Shown: positions 1-5,615, numbered from the stretch's first letter. The stretch is DNA of 5,825 nucleotides from Hyphomicrobiales bacterium (GCA_020029455.1 JAIBJH010000327.1:1-5825), one strand, 5' to 3'. The notes: generated by a model from the letters alone, not told the origin. A program made the numbers and translations.

Positions 1-221
1 CCTTCCGCCGTTTCGCCGAATATTTCAATGTGGCCCGCCGTTGGCTGGTCAAAACCGGCAATCAGGCGAAGGCACGTTGTCTTGCCCGATCCCGATGGCC
101 CGAGCAGTGCGAAGAACTCGCCCTCTGCGATGTCGAGTGTCAGTTCGTCCACGGCCTTCACCGCCCCGAAGTGACGCGACACATTCTGGAATCTGACCGC
201 AACAGGCCGTGCGTTGCTCAT
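1..221 (-). CDS. Polyamine-type ABC importer ATPase, N-terminal fragment (runs off window)
   Basis: This is the first 73 codons of an ABC ATPase of the PotA/spermidine-putrescine or CysA/MalK-like class, which would energise an importer from the cytoplasmic side. The start is the ATG at 221-219; the protein opens MSNARPVAVRFQNVSRHFG. The nucleotide-binding domain begins normally: an aromatic A-loop residue (Phe18), then Walker A GPSGSGKTT at residues 41-49, followed by LRLIAGFDQPTAG at 51-63, typical of this class. The Q-loop, signature motif, Walker B and any C-terminal TOBE domain lie outside the window, so full length and integrity cannot be judged. It follows the binding-protein gene on the same strand after 74 bases, so the two very likely form one transcription unit, with permease genes expected further left. 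The ribosome binding site is weak. The ABC ATPase call is secure; polyamine specificity is inferred from the neighbour. Confidence 0.9.
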   Translation of the reverse strand, partial: MSNARPVAVRFQNVSRHFGAVKAVDELTLDIAEGEFFALLGPSGSGKTTCLRLIAGFDQPTAGHIEIFGETAE

Positions 222-243
222 GAGAGAACTGCCCCGAAAATGC

Positions 244-268
244 CGTCACCCCGGCTTCCGGGGTGACG
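244..268 (-). promoter_or_regulatory. Intercistronic stem-loop between binding-protein and ATPase genes
   Basis: A perfect inverted repeat is present: CGTCACCCCGG at 244-254 and CCGGGGTGACG at 258-268, an 11-bp GC-rich stem with a 3-base loop. It lies 27 bases after the binding-protein stop codon and 22 bases before the ATPase start. On the minus strand it is followed by only four T residues and then GC-rich sequence, so it is a poor full terminator. A 3' mRNA stabiliser or partial terminator that keeps binding protein in excess over membrane components is the usual role in such operons; that role is inferred. It also resembles the extragenic palindromes common in alphaproteobacteria. Confidence 0.7.
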
Positions 269-295
269 CAGTATTGTTTCAGATGGTGGAATGGC

Positions 296-1483
296 TCAGC
301 GGCCGCCGAGCACGGCGATCATGTCCGAAACCCAACGGTGATATGGCACGCAGCCTTCAGCCTGGCTTGTGCACTTGGCAACCGGCGTGCGCCAGAAATG
401 GACCTTGTCAAAATTGCCAAGACCATTGGTGTCACAGCCGCCATCGGTAAGCAGCGCATTGCCCTTGCAGGCGTTGAGGTTTGCAGGAACCGAGCCGAAC
501 CAAGCCGCAAGATCACCTTGCAGCTTCGGGCTCAGCGAATGTTCCATCCACATATAGGCGCAGTTGGGATGGGCCGCTTCCGAATGCATCATGGTGGTGT
601 CGGCCCAGCCCGTCGCTCCTTCTTCCGGAACGGTGGAGGCGATGGGCGTCTTTTCCATCACGGCCTTGTCGGCCTGCAGCAGGTTGACCTGGAAGGGCCA
701 GGAAGAAGAGGCCACAACGCCTTCATTCTTGAAGTCGTCGATCTGGATGAAGGCATCATGCCAGTAGCGGCTGACCAGCGGCTTCTGTTGACGCAAAAGA
801 TCGAGAGCCGCCTTGTACTGCGCTTCCGTCAGTTCATAGGGGTCCTTGATCCCCAGTTCCGGCTTCTTGTTCATCAGATAGAGAGCCGCATCGGCGATGT
901 AGATCGGGCCGTCAAAGGCCTGCACGCGGCCCTTGTTGCTCTTGCCGTCCGGCAGTGTCTGTTCCTCGAAAACCACTGACCAGCTCTTCGGCGCTTCCGG
1001 GAACACCTTGCTGTTATAGGCGAGCACATTGGCGCCCCACTGATAAGGCGTGCCGTAGTGCTGGCCGTCGACAGTGTGCCAGGGCGCATTCTGCAGGCGC
1101 TCATCGACATCCTTGAAGGAAGGAATAAGGTCGACATTGACGGGTTGAACGCGCTTGCCCTTGATGAGACGAAGGCTCGCGTCACCCGATGCCGTGACGA
1201 GGTCGAAACCGCCCTCATTCATCAGCGCGACCATTTCATCGGACGTATTTGCGGTCTTGACGTTGACCTTGCAGCCAGACTTGGCCTCGAATTCAGTAAC
1301 CCAGTCATAGTTCTTGTCGGTTGATCCGTTCTCGATATACCCCGGCCATGCCAGGATATCGACCGCTCCTTCGCCCGCGCCCAACTCCTTCTTCATCTCT
1401 TGTGCGAAAGCTGGCGCGGCACTGGCCGTGGCGATAGCTGTTGCTGCAAGCAACGCAGACGCTGCCTTGGTGAATTTCTTCAT
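296..1483 (-). CDS. Periplasmic substrate-binding protein of a polyamine-type ABC importer (PotD/PotF/YdcS-like)
   Basis: This 395-residue secreted binding protein would capture a cationic solute such as putrescine or spermidine in the periplasm and deliver it to the ABC importer whose ATPase is encoded next. A Sec signal peptide is clear: MKKF start, hydrophobic Ala-rich core, and signal peptidase I site after Ala27 (AFA|Q). The mature part begins with a family-like segment: WPGYIENG at 46-53, a Trp-containing helix, GCKVNV at 70-75, TSDEM at 80-84, then a DLVTASGDASLRL block. A PYQWGANVLAYN strand typical of family COG0687 follows. Length fits the family and no internal gap is seen. The start ATG (1483-1481) has a good Shine-Dalgarno, AGGGAG at 1495-1490, spaced 6 bases. 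Six cysteines (71, 308, 339, 350, 371, 378) are compatible with periplasmic disulphides. The exact ligand cannot be read from sequence; polyamine or a related amine is most likely. Confidence 0.9.
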   Translation of the reverse strand: MKKFTKAASALLAATAIATASAAPAFAQEMKKELGAGEGAVDILAWPGYIENGSTDKNYDWVTEFEAKSGCKVNVKTANTSDEMVALMNEGGFDLVTASGDASLRLIKGKRVQPVNVDLIPSFKDVDERLQNAPWHTVDGQHYGTPYQWGANVLAYNSKVFPEAPKSWSVVFEEQTLPDGKSNKGRVQAFDGPIYIADAALYLMNKKPELGIKDPYELTEAQYKAALDLLRQQKPLVSRYWHDAFIQIDDFKNEGVVASSSWPFQVNLLQADKAVMEKTPIASTVPEEGATGWADTTMMHSEAAHPNCAYMWMEHSLSPKLQGDLAAWFGSVPANLNACKGNALLTDGGCDTNGLGNFDKVHFWRTPVAKCTSQAEGCVPYHRWVSDMIAVLGGR

Positions 1484-1689
1484 GATGTTCTCCCTGAACT
1501 GGACCGGCTAAGTAATGTTATCGTTTGCGGGCAGCCCGAAGGGCCAGCGGCAAACCCGGCGTAGTGCCAGCTTAGACGCAATTCCTGAGAATGGTAAAGG
1601 CACCCTGCGCAATGGCGGCCGACTGCCCGATTGCTTCCCGCCCCGTTATGCTGCTAGGCTGAAAAGAAAAAACCTTTCAGGGGTGCATA
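1484..1689. promoter_or_regulatory. Divergent intergenic region between the two transporter operons
   Basis: About 206 bases separate the start codons of two divergently transcribed importers, so the promoters and operators of both probably lie here. Visible elements: a two-tier inverted repeat at 1523-1555, with outer arms GTTTGC/GCAAAC and inner GCCC-GAA-GGGC at 1534-1544; a short palindrome ATTC-CTGA-GAAT at 1581-1592; and GCAAT/ATTGC half-sites at 1609-1613 and 1630-1634. Rightward -10-like TATGCT at 1647-1652 lacks a convincing -35 element. The leftward strand has AT-rich sequence just upstream of the binding-protein ribosome site, also without a clear -35. The role of each repeat is unproven. 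Confidence 0.5.
1679..1683 (+). promoter_or_regulatory. Ribosome binding site supporting a TTG start
   Basis: AGGGG lies 6 bases before the TTG at 1690-1692, an ideal spacing. No in-frame ATG occurs before residue 46, which is already inside the nucleotide-binding fold, so this site decides the start. Its first two bases also belong to the right arm of a small hairpin (1659-1666 with 1673-1680, one A-C mismatch, A-rich loop), which could modestly mask it. Confidence 0.65.
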
Positions 1690-2490
1690 TTGGCCGAGAA
1701 ACACGCTTCCAAAACCGTCAATGGCACTCTCGCCGTTGAGGTGGAAGACCTGCACAAGACATTCGGGCAATTGGAGGTTCTCAAAGGGGTTTCGCTTCAG
1801 GCCCACGAGGGCGATGTCGTCTCCATGATTGGGGCGTCAGGCTCAGGCAAGAGCACGTTTTTGCGCTGCATCAATTTTCTCGAAATGCCGACAAGGGGCC
1901 GTATTGCCGTGGCCGGCGAGGAAATTGCCCTGAAACAGGGGCGCGACGGCGACATGCACCCAACCAACGCCAGGCAGGTCGAGCGCATCCGCACTGAACT
2001 CGGCATGGTATTCCAGAGCTTCAATCTCTGGCAACACCTGAACGTCTTGCAGAATGTAATGGAAGCGCCGGTGCATGTGCTGAAGGTGCCGAAGGCCGAA
2101 GCAAAGGAACGCGCCGAAGCTCTGCTGCACAAGGTCGGCCTCTATGAAAAGCGCGACCAATATCCCTCATTCCTGTCGGGCGGCCAGCAGCAGCGCGCGG
2201 CCATAGCCCGCGCCCTCGCCATGCAGCCGAAAGTCATGCTGTTTGATGAGCCAACATCGGCGCTTGATCCCGAACTGGTGGGAGAAGTGCTGAGGGTGAT
2301 CCGCGACCTCGCCAAGGAAGGGCGCACCATGATCCTTGTCACCCATGAAATGAAATTCGCCCGCGATGTTTCGAGCCACGTCATGTACCTGCACAAGGGC
2401 CTCGTCGAAGAAGAAGGCCCACCATCGCAAGTATTCGGCGCGCCCAAGAGCGCGCGCTGCAAGCAATTCGTCTCCGGCCTTCATCATTGA
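1690..2490 (+). CDS. Polar amino acid ABC importer ATPase (HisP/GlnQ-like)
   Basis: This 266-residue ATPase hydrolyses ATP on the inner face of the membrane to drive amino acid uptake through the two permeases encoded downstream. All nucleotide-binding motifs are present: Walker A GASGSGKST at 48-56, Q-loop Gln109 in VFQSFNLWQHL, signature LSGGQQQR at 162-169, Walker B VMLFDEPTSALD at 182-193 with catalytic Glu187, and H-loop His219 in VTHEM. The RCINFLE segment at 59-65, the insertion near residues 80-98 and the length are typical of the HisP/GlnQ (PAAT) family; there is no TOBE extension. The start is TTG, chosen for its well-placed AGGGG and because no early ATG is in frame. It is the first gene of a five-gene operon; the binding protein starts 51 bases after its stop. 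It appears complete. Amino acid specificity depends on the binding protein and cannot be read here. Confidence 0.95.
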   Translation: MAEKHASKTVNGTLAVEVEDLHKTFGQLEVLKGVSLQAHEGDVVSMIGASGSGKSTFLRCINFLEMPTRGRIAVAGEEIALKQGRDGDMHPTNARQVERIRTELGMVFQSFNLWQHLNVLQNVMEAPVHVLKVPKAEAKERAEALLHKVGLYEKRDQYPSFLSGGQQQRAAIARALAMQPKVMLFDEPTSALDPELVGEVLRVIRDLAKEGRTMILVTHEMKFARDVSSHVMYLHKGLVEEEGPPSQVFGAPKSARCKQFVSGLHH

Positions 2491-2497
2491 GCCGGAG
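2472..2497 (+). repeat. Inverted repeat spanning the ATPase stop codon
   Basis: CTCCGGC at 2472-2478 is perfectly complementary to GCCGGAG at 2491-2497, with a 12-base loop that contains the TGA stop. No T-run follows, so it is not a terminator. It may be a weak mRNA processing or stability element before the binding-protein gene, or chance. Confidence 0.3.
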
Positions 2498-2541
2498 CGG
2501 ATAAGAAAGTGAAATTTTTGTGTAACCAGGGAGTACTGATT

Positions 2542-3150
2542 ATGAAACACCTTAAAGCTTTGGCGATGGCTGCTGTCGCTGTCATTGCCATTGGCGCCGG
2601 CTCGAGCGCCGCGCGCGCCGACCTTGTTTTTGCAACGGATGCCGCGCCCTATCCGCCCTTCACCTCGCAGAACGCGGCTGGCGAATGGGAAGGCTGGGAA
2701 TATGACCTGCTGCAGGCTCTTTGCGCCGAGATGAACGAGAAGTGCACGCTGATCCCGGTCGCCTGGGACGGCATCATTCCATCCCTTCTCGAAAAGAAGA
2801 TCGAAAAGTACTTCGTGCCGGCTGGCGCTTCCCTCAAGACCTACAAGGGCCAGGATGAAGCCAATGCCGACCTTGCCGCTGGCCGCCTCGATGCGGTGCA
2901 GGCAGACGGCGTGACACTGGGCAACTTCCTGGCAAGCGCTGAAGGCGCGTGCTGTGAACTCTACGGCGCTGTGCCAGTGGACGTCGAAGTGCTCGGACCT
3001 GGCGTGGGCGTTGGCCTGCGTAAGGAAGACACTGCCCTTCTTGAAAAGATCAACGCCGCAATCAAGTCACTGGCGGCCAAGGGCGGCTTTGAAGAGCTCA
3101 CGACAAAATACAAGCTGGATGGCCTGCTGACGCTGCCTCCTAAGGGCTAA
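2542..3150 (+). CDS. Polar amino acid ABC binding protein (HisJ-like) with a large internal in-frame deletion
   Basis: This would be the periplasmic receptor of the importer. It starts with a Sec signal peptide (MKHLKAL, hydrophobic core, cleavage after Ala26 in ARA|D). The N-lobe is family-like: ATDAAPYPPFTS, then GEWEGWEYDLLQALC, then WDGIIPSLLEKKI ending at residue 87. In HisJ-type proteins KKI is followed by DAI and the S-x-SIT-x(2-3)-R region. Here it jumps to EKYFVPAGASLKTYKGQDEA, which in relatives occurs about 63 residues later. The rest (DLAAGRLDAVQAD, GVGLRKED, GGFEELTTKYKLDG) is normal. The encoded length is 202 residues; adding 63 restores about 265, the usual size. The lost block carries the Ser/Thr and Arg that hold the ligand backbone and one hinge strand, so binding is probably abolished. 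The start ATG at 2542 has AGGGAG at 2528-2533, spacer 8; a GTG 33 bases upstream is less likely and would bury the signal peptide. It could be annotated as a pseudogene. Confidence 0.9.
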   Translation: MKHLKALAMAAVAVIAIGAGSSAARADLVFATDAAPYPPFTSQNAAGEWEGWEYDLLQALCAEMNEKCTLIPVAWDGIIPSLLEKKIEKYFVPAGASLKTYKGQDEANADLAAGRLDAVQADGVTLGNFLASAEGACCELYGAVPVDVEVLGPGVGVGLRKEDTALLEKINAAIKSLAAKGGFEELTTKYKLDGLLTLPPKG

Positions 3151-3159
3151 CTGCAAACC

Positions 3160-3188
3160 GCGGTTGCTCCCAAAATGGGGGCAACCGC
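3160..3188 (+). promoter_or_regulatory. Intercistronic stem-loop between binding-protein and permease genes
   Basis: GCGGTTGCTCCC at 3160-3171 pairs with GGGGGCAACCGC at 3177-3188: a 12-bp stem with a single T-G wobble and loop AAAAT. It begins 10 bases after the binding-protein stop. No T-run follows, so read-through is expected and it more likely protects the upstream mRNA 3' end or lowers permease expression. The ATG at 3175-3177 sits across the loop and the first base of the right arm, which argues that it is not the permease start. Confidence 0.7.
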
Positions 3189-3207
3189 CACTCAGCTGCG
3201 GGGCGCG

Positions 3208-3753
3208 ATGATTCCAGAAGTCTTGAGTTTCGGCCGTACAGGCTTTGGCGACGAATTGTTGCTTGGCGCCTTCCGCACACTTTTCATTGCCTTCTTCGCC
3301 TATGCCTTGGGCCTTGCCCTCGGGCTTCTTGGCGCATCCGCCAAGCTCTATGGCGGGCCCATCGCCAAGGTAGTTGCCAATTTCTACACCACCGTCGTGC
3401 GCGGCATCCCCGAGCTTGTGCTGATCCTCTTTCTCTTTTTTGCCGGAACGCGCGGCATCAGCGCCATAGGCCAGGCCGTGGGCTATGGCCCTGTCGATAT
3501 CAACGGCACGCTGGCCGGCATTCTGGTGCTGGGCTTTGTGCAAGGAGCCTATTCGACGGAAGTCATCCGCGGCGCCATTGAGGCCGTGCCCATCGGACAG
3601 ATTGAGGCGGCGCGCGCCTATGGCATGTCACCGATCATGGCCTTCAACCGCATCATCTTCCCGGCCATCTACCTGGTGATGACGCTCTTTTCCAACTACC
3701 TCCTCGGCGTGCTTGAGAAACGTCTCAGGCGCGGCCAAGCCAAGCTGGCGTGA
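3208..3753 (+). CDS. Amino acid ABC importer permease (HisQ-like) with a large internal in-frame deletion
   Basis: This would be one of two inner-membrane subunits forming the translocation channel. Family features run in order: GFGDELLLGAFRTL before TM1 (about 19-43), TM2 with RGIPELV at 65-71, TM3 around 102-125, and the EAA loop that docks on the ATPase, EAARAYG at 133-139 through RIIFP at 148-152. Normal HisQ proteins then continue RYALPG... through a further membrane segment. Here Ala153 is joined directly to IYLVMTLFSNYLLGVLEKR, the usual last membrane segment. Compared with remembered E. coli HisQ about 54 residues are missing; 181 plus 54 gives about 235, the normal length. The topology is broken right after the coupling helix, so the protein is probably non-functional. 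The start is set at ATG 3208, with GGGG close upstream and a family-like N-terminus. An in-frame ATG at 3175 lies within the hairpin and has no ribosome site. The next permease starts 9 bases after the stop. Confidence 0.88.
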   Translation: MIPEVLSFGRTGFGDELLLGAFRTLFIAFFAYALGLALGLLGASAKLYGGPIAKVVANFYTTVVRGIPELVLILFLFFAGTRGISAIGQAVGYGPVDINGTLAGILVLGFVQGAYSTEVIRGAIEAVPIGQIEAARAYGMSPIMAFNRIIFPAIYLVMTLFSNYLLGVLEKRLRRGQAKLA

Positions 3754-3758
3754 GGAGG
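3753..3758 (+). promoter_or_regulatory. Ribosome binding site overlapping the upstream stop codon
   Basis: AGGAGG shares its first base with the TGA of the preceding permease and sits 4 bases before the ATG at 3763. This is the strongest Shine-Dalgarno in the window and fixes the HisM-like start. Confidence 0.75.
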
Positions 3759-3762
3759 CAGC

Positions 3763-4452
3763 ATGGATTGGTCGTGGCTCCCAAAATATCTTCCTCAGTT
3801 CGGCTACGGACTGATCATCACCTTTGGCCTGGTGGTTGCAACGATGATTTTTGGATTGTTGCTGGCCATCCCCATCGGCCTCGTGCAGGTGACGGGGCCA
3901 AAGTGGCTGAGCAGGATCGCCCGCGGCTATTGCACATTGATGCGCGGCACGCCGCTTCTGGTGCAGCTCTATATTCTCTACTACGGGCTTGGCACATTCC
4001 TGGCGGGCTATCCGGAACTCCGGCAATCTTTCATGTGGCCAATCCTGCGAGAGGGCATCTATTACGTACTTCTCGCTTTCATTCTGAACGAAGCGGGCTA
4101 TGCTGGCGAGATCCTGCGCGGCGCATTCCTTTCGGTCTCGAAAGGAGAACTGGAAGCAGCCCGAGCCTTTGGCATGTCGCCGTGGAAGGTGCTGCACCGC
4201 ATCTGGCTGCCGCGCGCGCTGCGCAATGCCTTGCCGGCGCTTGGCGGCGAGACAATCCTGACACTCAAGGCGACGCCGCTTGTGACGCTCGTGGCTGTCG
4301 TTGATTTCTACGGCGTGGCGGACAGGGTGCGGCAGGAAACCTATATCATCTATCCGCCGCTGCTCTTTGTCATGGCGGCCTATCTGATCATGACATTCAT
4401 TATTGCGCGCGGCGTGGCAAAGCTCGAGTCCCTCGTGCCGAACCGGCGCTAA
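3763..4452 (+). CDS. Amino acid ABC importer permease (HisM-like)
   Basis: This 229-residue inner-membrane subunit would pair with the HisQ-like subunit to form the channel. It looks complete. A first membrane segment (about 14-38, GLIITFGLVVATMIFGLLLA) is followed by MRGTPLLVQLYILYYGLG starting at residue 60, the conserved start of TM2. A further segment around GIYYVLLAFILNEAGYAGEI follows, then the EAA loop with perfect spacing: EAA at 131-133, Gly137, Ile147, Leu149-Pro150. RNALPALGGETILTLKATPL and the segment after it, plus a last membrane helix near the C-terminus, are all present, unlike in the preceding permease. AGGAGG at 3753-3758 overlaps the upstream stop codon and lies 4 bases from the ATG, indicating tight translational coupling. 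The hydrolase gene begins 2 bases after its stop. Confidence 0.94.
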   Translation: MDWSWLPKYLPQFGYGLIITFGLVVATMIFGLLLAIPIGLVQVTGPKWLSRIARGYCTLMRGTPLLVQLYILYYGLGTFLAGYPELRQSFMWPILREGIYYVLLAFILNEAGYAGEILRGAFLSVSKGELEAARAFGMSPWKVLHRIWLPRALRNALPALGGETILTLKATPLVTLVAVVDFYGVADRVRQETYIIYPPLLFVMAAYLIMTFIIARGVAKLESLVPNRR

Positions 4453-4454
4453 AC

Positions 4455-5615
4455 ATGCGCCTTGAAATCCTCCGCAAATATCAGGACGAGCTGCGCGCCA
4501 TCCGCCACGACCTGCATCGCCATCCAGAACTTTGCTTTGAGGAGACGCGCACCAGCGCCATCGTCACCGGCGAACTGCAGAAGCTGGGCTATGACGTCAC
4601 AACGGGAATCGCCGGAACCGGCGTCATAGGCACCATCCGCAGCGGCAAGGGCAACCGCGCCATCGCCTTCCGCGCCGACATGGACGCACTGCCCATCCAT
4701 GAGGAAAGCGGACTTCCCCATGCCTCGACCGTTCCGGGAAAAATGCACGCCTGCGGCCATGACGGCCACACCACCATGCTGCTTGGCCTTGCGCGCTATC
4801 TCGCCGAGACGCGCAACTTCGGCGGCACCATCCACCTGATCTTCCAGCCCGCCGAGGAAAACATCAGCGGCGCCAAGCGCATGATTGAGGAGGGGCTGTT
4901 CAAGCGTTTTCCGGTGGAGATGATCTTCGCCCTCCACAACATGCCGGGAACGCCGGTGGGGCAGGTGATCGTACGCCCCGGCGCGATCACGGCGGCGGTG
5001 GACATCATCAACATCACGGTGAAGGGCGTGGCGGGCCACGGCGCGCTGCCGCATCTCGCCCATGATCCCATCGTTGCGGCATCATCACTCATCATGGCGC
5101 TGCAGACGTTGATCTCGCGCAACAACGATGCACTCGATCCTGCGGTGTTGACAGTGGGCGCAATCCACGGCGGGCAATTGGCAACGGCCATTCCTGAAAA
5201 GGTGACGCTGCAATGCGGCCTGCGCACCACCAGCAGGACCTCGCGTGAGAAGCTGATGAAGCTGCTGCCGGAGATGATCGACGCCCATGTGAAGTCATTC
5301 GGCTGCACCGCGGAGATCGACTATGGCGACGGCATCACCTATCCGGTGGGCATGAATGATGCCGCTGCCACGGCGATCGTCCGGGGCGTGGCCATCGCCG
5401 CCGGCCAGCGCCCGCAGAACATCGACCTCAGGGGCCCGATCATGTTTTCGGAGGATTTCGCTTTCATGCTGGAGGAGGTGCCGGGCTGCTATTTCGGCAT
5501 CGGCAACGGCCCGGGCAAAAGCCTTCATGACCCGGGCTATGATTTCAACGATGAACTTCTGCTCTGGGGGCCGGCGGCCTTCGCCGCCATCGCCGAAAAA
5601 GCCTTGCCGAAATAA
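4455..5615 (+). CDS. M20-family metal-dependent amidohydrolase (hippurate / N-acyl-amino-acid hydrolase-like)
   Basis: This 386-residue cytoplasmic enzyme of peptidase family M20D would hydrolyse an amide bond in an N-acylated or conjugated amino acid, releasing the free amino acid. Motifs in order: RHDLHRHPEL at 17-26; RADMDALPI at 73-81; HACGHDGH at 98-105 with metal ligands Cys100 and His102; FQPAEE at 130-135 with Glu134 as likely general base and Glu135 as ligand; LHNMPG with His161; the dimerisation-domain segment GHGALPHLAHDPI at 194-206; and SLHDPGYDFND with His358. Length and the complete metal set match active family members. One deviation: the usual NVIP motif reads TAIP at 244-247. 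The start ATG is 2 bases after the upstream stop with no clear ribosome site, consistent with coupled translation. As last gene of the transporter operon it probably processes the imported compound, as YxeP is proposed to do beside YxeMNO in Bacillus subtilis. The exact substrate is unknown; IAA-amino-acid or N-acetyl-amino-acid conjugates are possible. Confidence 0.94.
   Translation: MRLEILRKYQDELRAIRHDLHRHPELCFEETRTSAIVTGELQKLGYDVTTGIAGTGVIGTIRSGKGNRAIAFRADMDALPIHEESGLPHASTVPGKMHACGHDGHTTMLLGLARYLAETRNFGGTIHLIFQPAEENISGAKRMIEEGLFKRFPVEMIFALHNMPGTPVGQVIVRPGAITAAVDIINITVKGVAGHGALPHLAHDPIVAASSLIMALQTLISRNNDALDPAVLTVGAIHGGQLATAIPEKVTLQCGLRTTSRTSREKLMKLLPEMIDAHVKSFGCTAEIDYGDGITYPVGMNDAAATAIVRGVAIAAGQRPQNIDLRGPIMFSEDFAFMLEEVPGCYFGIGNGPGKSLHDPGYDFNDELLLWGPAAFAAIAEKALPK

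Noticed and set aside
263..979. Long plus-strand open frame (238 codons) opposite the polyamine binding protein
   Set aside because: It lies wholly antisense to a gene with a clear signal peptide and family motifs. Its translation has no recognisable domain and looks like a GC-rich shadow.
1545..1570. Possible sigma-54 site (TGGCAC on the minus strand, with GC further on)
   Set aside because: The GG and GC elements are about 15 bases apart instead of the required 10.
2509..2541. Upstream GTG start for the amino acid binding protein
   Set aside because: It would put 11 residues before a well-formed signal peptide. The ATG at 2542 has a properly spaced AGGGAG.
3628..4197. Minus-strand open frame of 189 codons opposite the permeases
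   Set aside because: Antisense to two permease genes with EAA loops; no domain or start signal is visible.
4449..5063. Minus-strand open frame of 204 codons opposite the amidohydrolase
   Set aside because: It mirrors the codon pattern of a strongly supported gene and shows His/Arg/Ala-rich shadow composition with no ribosome site or motif.
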